Positions 1 through 11,234 of a stretch of 64,000 bases of DNA are shown here, one piece after another. Location: contig CANMOV010000001.1 of assembly GCA_947499565.1 (NCBI GenBank), positions 1,364,001 to 1,428,000 on the forward strand, read 5' to 3'. Source of the DNA: an uncultured Croceitalea sp. GTDB lineage: Bacteria; Bacteroidota; Bacteroidia; Flavobacteriales; Flavobacteriaceae. A model generated the notes under the pieces. That model had not been told where the DNA came from and did not search any database. It saw only the letters and a list, made by a program, of their open reading frames with translations. The position numbers were made by a program, and so were the translations under genes. Numbering within the stretch: the stretch's first letter is position 1; every line of letters begins with the position of its first letter.

Positions 1-3000
1 TTTTACATTCCCAACCTAAATGGGGACGTAAGTGTGGTATCCACAGGTCCTATGGCTGTTGGATTTTTTGGTTTTAATGGTGCAAGAGGAGTAGCGGGTT
101 ATTTCTCCGGCTTTGATACTGTTCCTGAAGTAACCCTAGAAATTCGTGGAGGGAGTGGTTGTTTCGTAGGGTCAGAAATTTTTGAAGCGACAAATAGTAA
201 TTTTGATGCTTTTCAATGGTATAAAGACGGTGAAATTATTCCAGGGGCTAATAGTCCAATTTATACCCCTGATGGTGCAGGCGAGTACTTTTTAAGAGGT
301 ACAAAAGGTCCTTGTACCTATGATAGTAACTCTATACTTGGGCTGTATTGCGATCCTGATATTTCCATTGAAAAAACTGTTGATAATTCGGAAATTATGG
401 AAGGTGAAACAGCGACTTTCACCATTCGAATTCAAAACTGGGGTGTAGGTCCTCTGACCAACTTACAAGTAACAGATAACATTCCAACTGGACTTACTTT
501 AGTTAATGCGTTTACAATTACTGGAAGTTTCAGCGGAAACACTTGGAACATTGGAACCTTAGATGGCGGAGAAGTGGCCGAGTTAGAACTCGAAGTTAGA
601 GCTGATGAAATAGACACTTTACCCTTATTAAGCTTAACAAATACAGCTACTCATACCCAGGATCAAACCGATACAAATTTAACGGAGGATAGTCCGTCTG
701 CAAAAATCGTTGTTCACAATGATTTTGATAATGATGGAATTAGAGATATCGTTGATTTAGATGATGATAACGATGGTGTTTACGATGAAGATGAATGTGA
801 AACTTTATCATTTAGTATTGCAAGCGGCAGCAGTCATAGTAGTAGTTTAGTAACAGTTGAAAATTATCTTATTCTAGATATTTTTAGTCTAGATAACTCA
901 TTCAACTTAGATATTAATGGATCTGATATCGCAGGAGAAATTCAATTTCAAACCGGAGCCGGAGGAAACTTTGCTAGATTCTTTGATGGCTTTGGTTATG
1001 GTGAAGATGGAAACGCACAGATTTATTCGTTAACTGGTTCGGAAGGAAGTCCTTTACTAAGAGTTGTAATTAATCAGTCTGGTGAATTTGAGTTATTTGG
1101 AGCAAGAACTTCAAACGGCCCATTAGAACCAATGGTTCTAGCAACACCTGCAAGTGCATTTGCATGGAATCCTTCCGGAAATAATACGATTACAATAGGC
1201 CAAGATGTAGTTGGACCAACAAATATGACCGGTACCCTGCTTACTGCCGGTTGTGATACTGACAATGATGGTTTTCCAAACCATTTAGACTTAGATAGCG
1301 ATGGTGATGGTTGTAGTGATGCAAACGAATTTTACAAAGATGAAAATGCCGACGGTGGAGATGGTGGAGAATTTGGTACTGGTGTCCCAGTTGTAGATTC
1401 TACAGATGGAACCGTTGATGCTGCTTCATATGTGCAAGTATTTGCTCCAGAAATTTTACTAGGTAATACATCGGAAGATTTAGGAGGTACAGATATTAAT
1501 GGACAAAATGTAAGCTTAGGACAAACTTTCAATTATGTTCTTCGTTTTCAAAATACTGGTGACGATAATGCGGTAAACTATAATATAAGAAATATATTGC
1601 CAGATAACGTTACATTAGATAATGTAGATTTTAGCAACGCTCCTGGGACAACGTATACGTATGATGTAGCAACAAAGAATATCAATTTTACTATTCCAAA
1701 TAATTTAGTAGAAATTGGTGACCCAGAATATAGTATTGTAATTACTGTTACTATTGCTTCTAACTGTTCGGATTTTGTTAATGCCTGTTCTTCCACTTTA
1801 GAGAATATTGCTTATTCCACTTACCAAGGAGCAATTAATACAGCAACCTTTAGTGATGAAAATGGTTCTAGCTCTATTACCGCATGTCCTAGGACACCTG
1901 AGGTTGCAAGTAACTCCATACTAAATGATCTTACTGGCTGTAACCTAGCAAGGACCGTACAACTATGCGGTGCTAATACAATATTGACTGCTGGATCTGG
2001 ATTTACCACTTACAACTGGGTATTAGATATCAATGGTAACGGCATAGTAGATGGGTCGGACACCATATTAAATGATGGAGATCCAGATGGAGACCCAAGT
2101 ACCTTAGAAGTAACTAATACTGGTGAGTATATAGTGGAAAAATCAGCCGGTGGTACCTGTCCAGATTTGATAGAAAGAATAACTGTTGAACGTTTTGGAA
2201 CTACCCAAACAAATCCAATAATAAGCTATTTTAATCAAGTAAATTCTGATGCCAATGTTGATAACGACTTACAAGGTGAAATTGTTACCTGCTCTGTAGA
2301 TGGTGACTTACTGCCTAAGATTTTTTTATGTGGCGCAAGTGATGAAGCTACAATACAGTTAGGCATTACAGATGCTCTAAATATTCAATGGGAAAAACTT
2401 GATGAAACTAGCTGCGCAGACGCAGGGGATGATTGTGCAAATAAAAATGGTACTTGTATATGGAATAATGTAGCAACTGGTACCAATTTTACTGCCTCCG
2501 ATAGTGGTGAGTATAGAGTTGTAATCAACTATCTAAATGGTTGTTTTAGCCGTTTTTATTTTGATATTTTCAAAAACGAATTAGATATCAATTATACCTC
2601 AGCAGACATTTTATGTGCTACACCTGGGAATATTAGAATAACAAATGTTGGATCGGGATATGGGTTTAGATTAGTAGATGCGACGAATGATAATATTATT
2701 GTCCCTTTCTCAGCAAATAATGGCCCTAATTTTGACATCACAGCAAGTGGAACTTATAAAGTGGAAGCTACACAATTAAACCCTAGTGATGGAACTCCAA
2801 TTGCTGGGAGCTGTATTTTTGAGACTGAAGATATTGGTATCCAAGAGCGGAATTTCAGTGTAAGTTTAAGCACTACCTCAGCAGATTGTAATCAATTAGG
2901 AACCATTACTGTCCAAGCATTAAATGCTTTACCAAATTATAGCTATGAACTTCGTTTAGATGATGGTAGCAATGGTGGACTTGGCTCCTTAGTCAGCAGT

Positions 3001-6000
3001 CAACCCGCATTAAATGATAATTCATACACTTTTTCCGATGTTAACCCTGAAGATTATTTGATAGTGACCAGAACCCAAGACGGTTGTTTTGATTCCCAAC
3101 AAATAACAGTAAATGAAATTCCAGAACTAACTTTAACAGCTGTTACTTCTGAAAATATTACTTGTAATGCTGGAATTGTAAATGTTTCACCAGCTGGTGG
3201 GCTACCAAGTCCAAACTATGAGGTTGCTATATGGAGTAAAGATGGTGTTAACTTATATGCCGATGAGGCATCGGTACCAGACACAGACTATGAAACAACT
3301 TCAAGTTTTCTTTTTGGATACCGAGGAACACCTAGCACTTACTTTCCAAATGAAGACGGTGACTATAGATTTATCGTTAGAGATGGCAATGGATGCTATG
3401 CAATATCAAATTCAGTTCGGGTAGAAGATTTAGGAAGTTTATCTATTTCAGCTTCTGATTCTGGTATTATTTGTGCCGATTCAGCTACTGCTTCACTTAA
3501 TGTTTCGGTCACTGGTGGTACTGCACCATATCAGTATAGCTTAGATGGCGGTGCTAATTATCAAAATTCAGATACATTTTTAAACCTTTCTGCCGGACTT
3601 TATACCATAACTGTAATGGATTCCAGTAATGGTACCAGCTGTGTAGAAAACTTTGATTATGAAATAGTACAACCTTTTAGATTAACTGCATCTGCATCTA
3701 TAATCGAAGACGCCTCTTGTAATCCGTCTGGTGCATTAGTAAAAATCATGAATGCTAATGGTGGACAAGCACCTTATGAATATAGTTTTGATGGGGGAAG
3801 TAACTTTGGAACTATAGATGAACAAAACTTATCAGCAGGAACTTATCAGTTAGTTCTAAGAGATGCTTTAGGCTGCACTTTTGATATGAGTTTAACAGTT
3901 CCTACCATTCCAAATGACCCAAGTTTTACACAAGATGTAGTATACGATTGTGATGGTTTAGGAACAATTACCATAAACCCTTCTAATACTTCAGACTTTA
4001 ATTATTCTTATGCTCTAGATGGCACTCCAAATACACCGGAAAGCAATAATATATTTACTAACATTACTGATGGTACATACACAGTAACGGTAGACTATGC
4101 AAATAACGTTTCTCCAATCCAAACCATACTTTTTAGTGAGGATTTTGGCGCAGGACCAACCACACAAATAGGTGAAATAGGAGCAGATTATTGTTATGAA
4201 CCCCAAGATGGCACAATTACCGATTGTAATAGAGGTCCTGCAGGAATATTAGTAAATGGAGAATATACCGTAACTAATCTTGTAACTAACCCCGTTACTT
4301 TTTGGACAAATCCTCAAGATCATACTGGTCTAACCAATGGAAGATTCTTGGCGATAGATGTAAGTAATTTTTCAGATACTGGAAATCCACAACTTAACAA
4401 TATTCTATGGGCAAGACGAAATCTTGAAGTATTACCTAATGAGGAAATTACACTTAATTTTTGGGCTTATAATCTAATGAACCTTACAGGTACAGGTAAT
4501 AACCCAGAAGTGCTTGTTGAAATCTTAGATAACACTGGAACTTTAATTCACAGTGAAGTAGCTCCTGAAATTCCTAAGAATACAAATGATACAGATTGGC
4601 ATCAACGTACGATAACATTCAATCCAGGAGCAAATACAGATATAGATATTGTTTTTAGAACAAACGTTAATAGTAATGATGGTAATGATTTAATCTTGGA
4701 TGATATTCAAGCTAGCCAACTAGTTGATATATGCGAAAAATCTACTGATATTACTGTAATTGTAGAGGATAACCAAGAATTTACTGCAGCCTTTTTAAAC
4801 GCTAACAACCCAAGCTGTAATGGCGCTTCAGATGGTTCCATACGTTTTGAGGTTTCAAACTTTGATAGCACTACGGGATTCGAATACTCCACTGATGGTG
4901 GCTTAAACTGGACTACCTCGTTAAGTTCGCCAGTAACAACAGCAAATAACTTAGCAGACGGAACTTACACAGTAGAAGTTAGAAGAGTAAACGATAACAC
5001 TTGTATTACTGATTTCTCTGCCACATTAACGGAACCTTCTGCAATTGTTCCCGACTTAAATCAAACAGCTGCATTTACTTGTTTTAATACAGGTGCAACT
5101 CTTGAAGCTGATGCCACAGGTGGAACACCAACCTATCAATATCAGCTACAGGATACTAGTGGAACTATAATAAGAGGATATCAAAATAGTACAACCTTTA
5201 CTAATGTTCCTAGCGGTTCCTATTTAGTACGAGTAATGGATGACAACAGTTGTGAAGTATTACTGCCGTTAGCTGATGCAGTTACGGTAACTCCACCTGC
5301 GAATGTAATTTTTAATACTACACCTACAGCATGTTATGATGGTAGTAGTAATGGCTCCATCCTTGTAAATGTAACTTCAGGTAACGGAAATTATGAATTT
5401 AGAATAGATGGAGGTCCATGGATTTCGCCATCTCCTACGGCAGCCACAAGCCATACTTTTAGTGGTCTATCGGCAGGCAGTTATAATATTGAAGTACGAG
5501 ACCAACTAGGCTGTCCGGATACTCCAAATACGCAAACTGTGGTAATAAACCCACAATTAGTTGTTGATGTTGATGTTACGGCGTTAAGTGCTTGTAATGA
5601 TGGATTAATTACAATAAATGCAGTTGGTGGAAATGGTACATTACTATATGCAATAGTTCCCGCAAACACCAGTCCAACAGGATTATATAGCCCCACAAAT
5701 ACCTTAACAATTACAGATGCCATGGCAACTGGTAATCCAGGTGGATATGACGTTTATGTGCAAGATAATAATGGCGCTCCAGCAATATGTTCTTTCCTAC
5801 AGGAGGACATCATCTTATCACCTGTAACATCCTTATCAGTTACTGCTTCACCCACAGACCCTGAGTGTTATGACGGTCTTGGATTAATTGATGTTACTGT
5901 TGGTGGAGGAACTGCACCATATACATATACATTAACTGACCTATCACCTGCTGATGGTATTGATTATGGTAGAAGTAATACAAATATTTCAACTGCTACC

Positions 6001-9000
6001 CTATCCTTTGATGGCATTGGAGTTGGCGATTATGAAGTCACTATTACCGATGAGAATACTTGTACTGTTACTTCTTCAACAGTAACAATTAATAATGCTG
6101 TTGAAATAACAGCAGACATACTCCCTATTTTACCAGCGAATTGTACAAGTACTTTGGAAAGTGATTTTGGTTTTCAATTTGATAATGTTATCACCCCAGC
6201 AGGTACTGTTGAATACAGTAACGATGGAGGAACAACTTGGCAAGCTTCAAACGAATTAAGAGGTACTGTAACTAATCCTACTTTCTCGGGAACAGAAGTG
6301 TTCCCTTCTATAAGAGTGACATTAGCCAGTGGCACTATTTGCCAAGAAGATTTTGATCGGTATATTATTCCTTTCCCGCTTGACGATTTGGATATTACGC
6401 TATCAGCCGTAATTGTTGGTTGTAACGATTTACGCGTAACAGTAGAAGGAAGTGAAGGAGATGATACTGGAGGGTATGATTATACATATACTGATGACCC
6501 AGCTAATTTTAACGCTTTTATTACTGACCCAAATGTATGGATAAATAATGTGCCTAGTGGAACTTCGCATACCTTCCAAAATATTAACCCTACAACACCG
6601 CAATATCCTGAAGTTCCTCTTCTTGTTCCAGGTAGAACATATGTTTTCTATGTAAGAGATGGCTCAGGTTGTATTAGACAAAGTAATGTTAACGTTAATG
6701 AAATACCAGGTATTGGTCTTCCAATTGAGATTACAACCGATATAACACCAACTTGTGATAGTGCTGCTAATGGGGTAATTACATTTAATTTAAATCCGAC
6801 GACTGCACATCCTGAAATGCGCTGGGAAATTTATGAGCTTGGTAATACAACACCTATTGAAGTAAGTGGTGGCGGAGCAACAGCTATAAATGTTACCTAT
6901 AGCAATACCGTTACAACAACAGTGTCTCTTGCAGAGGGTGAATATTACATAAACATTATTCAAGTTGATGCCACAAGTACTGATGCTTGTAGAGGCGCAA
7001 GTGAAAATGCTTATGTTCCTGAGCTAGCTCCACTGGCTGCAACTGCGGCAGCAACAAGAAATATTTCATGTAATCTACCAGGTTTAATTGCTATTAATGG
7101 TATTTCTGGCGGTGGAGGTGCTCCATATACATATGACGTTTCTGGACCAGTTGGATTCACAACACTTACGGGAACAACAAATAATCCTGTAGAGATACCT
7201 GTAAATTCTCCTGCAGGTAATTATACAGTTACTTTATATGATCAGTATAGTTGTCCATTGGTGCTAAATACGGTTCCATTAACGCTATCTCCAAATCCAA
7301 CCTTAAGTGTTTCACAAGATAATTGTGTTTCGCCAATAACCGTTACAGCCGTTGGTTCTTCTACAGCTGGAAATCTGCGTTATGCAATGGTAACTGCTGG
7401 AAATCCAGCACCGACAACTTTTGAAGATAATGGAGGTGTGTTTACCAATATTACCCCTGGTTCTTATGATGTATATGTTATTGATGGCAATGGTTGTACC
7501 CATTACGAATCTGCTTTTGTAGTTAACCCTGTTTTATCTGCAAGTGCAACATTAACAAAGTTATTAGACTGTACTCCAACTCCTGAAGCTACTATCAATA
7601 TTGAAGTTTTAGATGGCTCGGGCACTTATGAATATAGCATTACCAATACCGCTGGAGCACCAGCTGTATCACAAACTGCGGTTCCAAGCACAAATTTTGA
7701 TTATCAAGCACCATTATCTGGTGACTATACTATAACTATTTACGATACTGCAACGCCTAATTCTGTTGTTTGTAATAGAGAATTTGTAATAAATGTGCCG
7801 GACAGAGTAGTTCCAATTATTGACTCAAATATTATGGTGACGGATATTACATGCATCGGAAATAATGATGGTACCATTACTATTTCAACTACTAATGGTG
7901 CAGCTGCTCCTTATACTTTTGAAATTACTTCATTAGATGGCACTCCAATTAGCATTAATCCAACAAGTACAACAGGAACCTCAGCAACATTTACTGGACT
8001 AGTTCCAACAACTACAGCAGCTGGATATATTATAAGTGTTACTGGTGATGCCGCTACAAATGGATGTAGTGTAGACAGTCCTTCAATTACTATCTCAGAA
8101 CCACCGACGATAACCGTACCAACACCAACAGTAGTCGAATTTAGTTGTTCAAGTGGAAATAGTACAACTAATGCTTCAATAACAGTAAACGATATTACTC
8201 CCTTTATACAAGGAGGAAGTGGTACTTATGTTACTTATGAATTTATTGAAGAAGATGATCCAAATACGGCAATAATAGAGGCTCCTGTTATTGTTCAATC
8301 TGGAACCAATACTACCTATATTGAGACTAATTTTGATGGTGGGGCGTACACTGTGAATGTTTATGATGATAATGGTTGTATAGGTACGACTACTGCAACG
8401 ATATTACCCTTTGATGAATTAGGTACTCCATCTATTCACATAGATGAGGATATAAGTTGTACCAATTTAGGTGAGGATATTAGGATAGATGTGGTTGGTT
8501 CAATTACCAACAGTACCTCACATCTGGGTAACTATGAGTTCAGAATGTTGCCTAGCGGTACTGTTCAGGCCTCAAATGTATTTGCCAATTTACAACCTGG
8601 TTCATATACTTTTGCAGTAACCAATCTTACTACTGGTTGTGAAGTAACCATTACTCATAATGTGGTGGATCCAAATACTTTTGATGTGTCCGTTAACAAA
8701 TTAGCAGATGCAGTATGCTTTGGTGATGATGGCAATATAGAATTAACCTTCTCTGATGTTACTTACACTGGCGTTTATGAATGGGAAGTTTTAAATGCAG
8801 ACGGTACTTCAACAACAAGAACTGATGATGAGGGTACATTTACCGGATCAGGAACAACCGCTACAATACCAGTTGCTGCTGGCAGTTTCTTAGTACGCGT
8901 TGTTCAAGCTGCTAATCCAGAATGTACTCAAGAAAGGACGGTTACTATAACCACTCCAAGTGCTCCAATCACCTTAGGCACGTTGGATTTGAATGACGTA

Positions 9001-11223
9001 GGTTGTAGTAATAACCAAGGTAGCGCCGCTATTAACCCGCTTGGGGGTCAAGCTCCTTACAATATCACATTAACAAATAATACCACAGGTACTCCTGTTA
9101 CTGTTCCAAATGTTAATGGTCATATTTTTGAAGACTTAACCCCAGCTATATATAGTATTTCCATAACAGATGCTTTGGGATGTACGGTTAACTTCCCAAA
9201 TAACTTCGAATTGTTAGTTCCAGATGCTATTTCAGGAATTATATCAAATACAAATCTTGTTTGTCAAGGCGATACGGACGCTTCTGTTTCCATTAGCCTT
9301 AACCCAAGAAATGTGACTTCAAACTATAGATTCACTTTAAACAAATATGACTCTAATGCAGGGACTACTTTATTGCAAAGTTCAACTTCGCAAACTTCTC
9401 CTTCATTTGACAATCTGGGTGCTGGTTTTTATAGTATTAGCGTAGCTGATGATATGAACTGCACTTTTGAATCTAGTATTGTGGAGATTATAGATCCTGT
9501 GGAAACAAATAGTTTTTTAATCACTACAGCCACTTTAAGTTGCTCAAATGGGGCAGAGTTAGAATTGGTAGCATCAGGTGGAACTGCGCCTTATACTTGG
9601 AGTACTGATGGGGTTAATTTTAATGCTATGAATGCTATAAATGGACCAAATACGCACTTGTTTCAAAATGTAACTGCTGGGAACTATCAATACTACATAA
9701 GAGATAGTTTTAATTGTGTTTCTACCATTTCTAACGCTATAGAAATAAATCCAATTGAAGCATTAACATTAGAACTGGATACAACTGCTGCCGTTATTAA
9801 TTGTAATGGCGAAAGCACCGCTTTAATAGAAGCTAAAGCGGATGGTGGATTAGGAAACTATCAATATGGATTGTTTGCAGATGCCGGATTGGTTACGGAA
9901 ATTAGACCATATCAAGTTTCAGGTATCTTTTCAGACTTACCTCAAGGAACTTACTTTGTAAATGTACAAAGTGAAGATTGCCAAACTATATCACAAGAAA
10001 TCCGAATTGAAGAACCAACTCCTCTAGTAGTAGTGCCAGATATTACAGATGTAACCTGTAATGGAGCAGATGATGGAAGCATTTTAATTGATGTTCAGGG
10101 AGGTTCCGGAAACTATCAATTTGCTATTTCACCAAATTTAAATCAATTTAGTGATGAGAATAGTTTTAACGAACTGACCCCGGGAGATTATCAGGCAATA
10201 GCTCAAGATAGCAATGGATGTTTTGAACTAATTGAATTTACCATTACTGAACCATTAGAATTAGAAATGTTATACAATTCTACACCAGAAATTTGTGCAG
10301 GAGATGAAGACGGTACCATAACTATTAGTATTACTGGTGGCACTGCTCCCTATAGCACAAGTCTAAACACAAATAATGATGCCGATTTTGAACAAGATAG
10401 ATTTGATTATACTGGTTTAGCCAATGGAACATATGTAGTGTTCGTTAGAGATGCTATGGGTTGTACTACTAATGAGATAATCGAAATTGATGCCGGTGCG
10501 AATCTCAATGCAATACCAGAAGTAATCTACGAATGTTCTGGTGACACACCTAATAATCGTGTGGAACTTGTTTTTGAAGACCCTTCCGTAATGTCAAATG
10601 CATTGTATGGTTTAGATACTAATGATCCAAATGAAATGGTCTTAGATTCAACTTTTGAAAACTTAAGTCTTGGGCAACACTTTATAACAATTGCACATCA
10701 AAACGGCTGTATTAATACTGTTGACTTTGAGGTATTAGAGTTCTTACCACTTCAATTGGTGGCTGAACAACAAGACATTAATGAGATTACGGCTTTAGTT
10801 GAAGGTGGTAGAGAAGGTTACACCTATTTCTTTAATGATGTGGACAATGGAGAAGACAATAAATTTTATATCACTCAAACCGACACCTATACCGTTAGGG
10901 TAGTTGACGAAAATGGTTGTGAAGCAATAGCAGAAATTTTTATGGAATTTATTGATATTGAAATACCCACTTTCTTTACACCAGATGGTGATAACCTTAA
11001 TGATTATTGGTTACCAAGAAACATAGAACAATTCCCAAATATTTTCATCAAAGTCTATGATCGCTATGGAAGACAAGTGTACGAACTACCAGATAATGAA
11101 GAAGGTTGGGATGGCTTATATAACGATTATGATTTGCCAACAGGAGATTATTGGTACTTAATAAAATTAAATGGTGAAGATGATTCTAGAGAATTTGTAG
11201 GTCACTTTACATTATATCGCTAA
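1..11223 (+). CDS. Giant SprB-like T9SS adhesin, 5' end outside window
   Basis: The reading frame is open from base 1 and the first residues (FYIPNLNGDVSV) match the next gene (FYIPNLTGNVSV), so the gene begins left of the window; at least 3740 residues are present. Order: end of an IgGFc-binding-type domain (nt 1-130), an Ig-like stretch, a DUF11 repeat (about 350-710), thrombospondin-3-like Asp-rich calcium loops (721-800 and 1255-1330) enclosing a separate module, a second DUF11-like domain (1440-1900), then a long run of SprB-type repeats with a jelly-roll-like insert (about 4128-4730). The last ~85 residues (from IPTFFTPDGDNLNDYW to GHFTLYR) are a gliding-motility-associated, type B T9SS sorting domain. 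By family it is exported through the outer membrane and attached to the surface or released, as SprB adhesins are in gliding flavobacteria. A role in adhesion or gliding is inferred. Confidence 0.9.
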   Translation, partial: FYIPNLNGDVSVVSTGPMAVGFFGFNGARGVAGYFSGFDTVPEVTLEIRGGSGCFVGSEIFEATNSNFDAFQWYKDGEIIPGANSPIYTPDGAGEYFLRGTKGPCTYDSNSILGLYCDPDISIEKTVDNSEIMEGETATFTIRIQNWGVGPLTNLQVTDNIPTGLTLVNAFTITGSFSGNTWNIGTLDGGEVAELELEVRADEIDTLPLLSLTNTATHTQDQTDTNLTEDSPSAKIVVHNDFDNDGIRDIVDLDDDNDGVYDEDECETLSFSIASGSSHSSSLVTVENYLILDIFSLDNSFNLDINGSDIAGEIQFQTGAGGNFARFFDGFGYGEDGNAQIYSLTGSEGSPLLRVVINQSGEFELFGARTSNGPLEPMVLATPASAFAWNPSGNNTITIGQDVVGPTNMTGTLLTAGCDTDNDGFPNHLDLDSDGDGCSDANEFYKDENADGGDGGEFGTGVPVVDSTDGTVDAASYVQVFAPEILLGNTSEDLGGTDINGQNVSLGQTFNYVLRFQNTGDDNAVNYNIRNILPDNVTLDNVDFSNAPGTTYTYDVATKNINFTIPNNLVEIGDPEYSIVITVTIASNCSDFVNACSSTLENIAYSTYQGAINTATFSDENGSSSITACPRTPEVASNSILNDLTGCNLARTVQLCGANTILTAGSGFTTYNWVLDINGNGIVDGSDTILNDGDPDGDPSTLEVTNTGEYIVEKSAGGTCPDLIERITVERFGTTQTNPIISYFNQVNSDANVDNDLQGEIVTCSVDGDLLPKIFLCGASDEATIQLGITDALNIQWEKLDETSCADAGDDCANKNGTCIWNNVATGTNFTASDSGEYRVVINYLNGCFSRFYFDIFKNELDINYTSADILCATPGNIRITNVGSGYGFRLVDATNDNIIVPFSANNGPNFDITASGTYKVEATQLNPSDGTPIAGSCIFETEDIGIQERNFSVSLSTTSADCNQLGTITVQALNALPNYSYELRLDDGSNGGLGSLVSSQPALNDNSYTFSDVNPEDYLIVTRTQDGCFDSQQITVNEIPELTLTAVTSENITCNAGIVNVSPAGGLPSPNYEVAIWSKDGVNLYADEASVPDTDYETTSSFLFGYRGTPSTYFPNEDGDYRFIVRDGNGCYAISNSVRVEDLGSLSISASDSGIICADSATASLNVSVTGGTAPYQYSLDGGANYQNSDTFLNLSAGLYTITVMDSSNGTSCVENFDYEIVQPFRLTASASIIEDASCNPSGALVKIMNANGGQAPYEYSFDGGSNFGTIDEQNLSAGTYQLVLRDALGCTFDMSLTVPTIPNDPSFTQDVVYDCDGLGTITINPSNTSDFNYSYALDGTPNTPESNNIFTNITDGTYTVTVDYANNVSPIQTILFSEDFGAGPTTQIGEIGADYCYEPQDGTITDCNRGPAGILVNGEYTVTNLVTNPVTFWTNPQDHTGLTNGRFLAIDVSNFSDTGNPQLNNILWARRNLEVLPNEEITLNFWAYNLMNLTGTGNNPEVLVEILDNTGTLIHSEVAPEIPKNTNDTDWHQRTITFNPGANTDIDIVFRTNVNSNDGNDLILDDIQASQLVDICEKSTDITVIVEDNQEFTAAFLNANNPSCNGASDGSIRFEVSNFDSTTGFEYSTDGGLNWTTSLSSPVTTANNLADGTYTVEVRRVNDNTCITDFSATLTEPSAIVPDLNQTAAFTCFNTGATLEADATGGTPTYQYQLQDTSGTIIRGYQNSTTFTNVPSGSYLVRVMDDNSCEVLLPLADAVTVTPPANVIFNTTPTACYDGSSNGSILVNVTSGNGNYEFRIDGGPWISPSPTAATSHTFSGLSAGSYNIEVRDQLGCPDTPNTQTVVINPQLVVDVDVTALSACNDGLITINAVGGNGTLLYAIVPANTSPTGLYSPTNTLTITDAMATGNPGGYDVYVQDNNGAPAICSFLQEDIILSPVTSLSVTASPTDPECYDGLGLIDVTVGGGTAPYTYTLTDLSPADGIDYGRSNTNISTATLSFDGIGVGDYEVTITDENTCTVTSSTVTINNAVEITADILPILPANCTSTLESDFGFQFDNVITPAGTVEYSNDGGTTWQASNELRGTVTNPTFSGTEVFPSIRVTLASGTICQEDFDRYIIPFPLDDLDITLSAVIVGCNDLRVTVEGSEGDDTGGYDYTYTDDPANFNAFITDPNVWINNVPSGTSHTFQNINPTTPQYPEVPLLVPGRTYVFYVRDGSGCIRQSNVNVNEIPGIGLPIEITTDITPTCDSAANGVITFNLNPTTAHPEMRWEIYELGNTTPIEVSGGGATAINVTYSNTVTTTVSLAEGEYYINIIQVDATSTDACRGASENAYVPELAPLAATAAATRNISCNLPGLIAINGISGGGGAPYTYDVSGPVGFTTLTGTTNNPVEIPVNSPAGNYTVTLYDQYSCPLVLNTVPLTLSPNPTLSVSQDNCVSPITVTAVGSSTAGNLRYAMVTAGNPAPTTFEDNGGVFTNITPGSYDVYVIDGNGCTHYESAFVVNPVLSASATLTKLLDCTPTPEATINIEVLDGSGTYEYSITNTAGAPAVSQTAVPSTNFDYQAPLSGDYTITIYDTATPNSVVCNREFVINVPDRVVPIIDSNIMVTDITCIGNNDGTITISTTNGAAAPYTFEITSLDGTPISINPTSTTGTSATFTGLVPTTTAAGYIISVTGDAATNGCSVDSPSITISEPPTITVPTPTVVEFSCSSGNSTTNASITVNDITPFIQGGSGTYVTYEFIEEDDPNTAIIEAPVIVQSGTNTTYIETNFDGGAYTVNVYDDNGCIGTTTATILPFDELGTPSIHIDEDISCTNLGEDIRIDVVGSITNSTSHLGNYEFRMLPSGTVQASNVFANLQPGSYTFAVTNLTTGCEVTITHNVVDPNTFDVSVNKLADAVCFGDDGNIELTFSDVTYTGVYEWEVLNADGTSTTRTDDEGTFTGSGTTATIPVAAGSFLVRVVQAANPECTQERTVTITTPSAPITLGTLDLNDVGCSNNQGSAAINPLGGQAPYNITLTNNTTGTPVTVPNVNGHIFEDLTPAIYSISITDALGCTVNFPNNFELLVPDAISGIISNTNLVCQGDTDASVSISLNPRNVTSNYRFTLNKYDSNAGTTLLQSSTSQTSPSFDNLGAGFYSISVADDMNCTFESSIVEIIDPVETNSFLITTATLSCSNGAELELVASGGTAPYTWSTDGVNFNAMNAINGPNTHLFQNVTAGNYQYYIRDSFNCVSTISNAIEINPIEALTLELDTTAAVINCNGESTALIEAKADGGLGNYQYGLFADAGLVTEIRPYQVSGIFSDLPQGTYFVNVQSEDCQTISQEIRIEEPTPLVVVPDITDVTCNGADDGSILIDVQGGSGNYQFAISPNLNQFSDENSFNELTPGDYQAIAQDSNGCFELIEFTITEPLELEMLYNSTPEICAGDEDGTITISITGGTAPYSTSLNTNNDADFEQDRFDYTGLANGTYVVFVRDAMGCTTNEIIEIDAGANLNAIPEVIYECSGDTPNNRVELVFEDPSVMSNALYGLDTNDPNEMVLDSTFENLSLGQHFITIAHQNGCINTVDFEVLEFLPLQLVAEQQDINEITALVEGGREGYTYFFNDVDNGEDNKFYITQTDTYTVRVVDENGCEAIAEIFMEFIDIEIPTFFTPDGDNLNDYWLPRNIEQFPNIFIKVYDRYGRQVYELPDNEEGWDGLYNDYDLPTGDYWYLIKLNGEDDSREFVGHFTLYR
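2590..10760 (+). repeat. Tandem SprB-type protein repeats inside the adhesin gene
   Basis: Roughly thirty diverged units of about 75-95 codons follow each other. Each has a Cys near its start (for example 'ITCNAG', 'VTCNGADDG'), a central GG-x-APY or GSGNYQF turn, a loop such as 'FxNLxxGxY', and a second Cys in 'DxxGC'. The units are similar in protein but not at DNA level, so they are old, diverged repeats and not a recent expansion. The run is broken once by a jelly-roll-like domain. The count is an estimate by eye. Confidence 0.8.
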
Positions 11224-11234
11224 AAAGCAGAAAA

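Noticed and set aside
3182-3424. 80-codon frame inside the adhesin in another phase
   Set aside because: It is a shadow of the SprB-repeat frame; the adhesin frame has no stop and full protein features throughout.
2590-10760. Tandem repeats as a CRISPR or satellite DNA
   Set aside because: The repetition exists only at protein level with diverged codons; there are no fixed DNA repeats or spacers.
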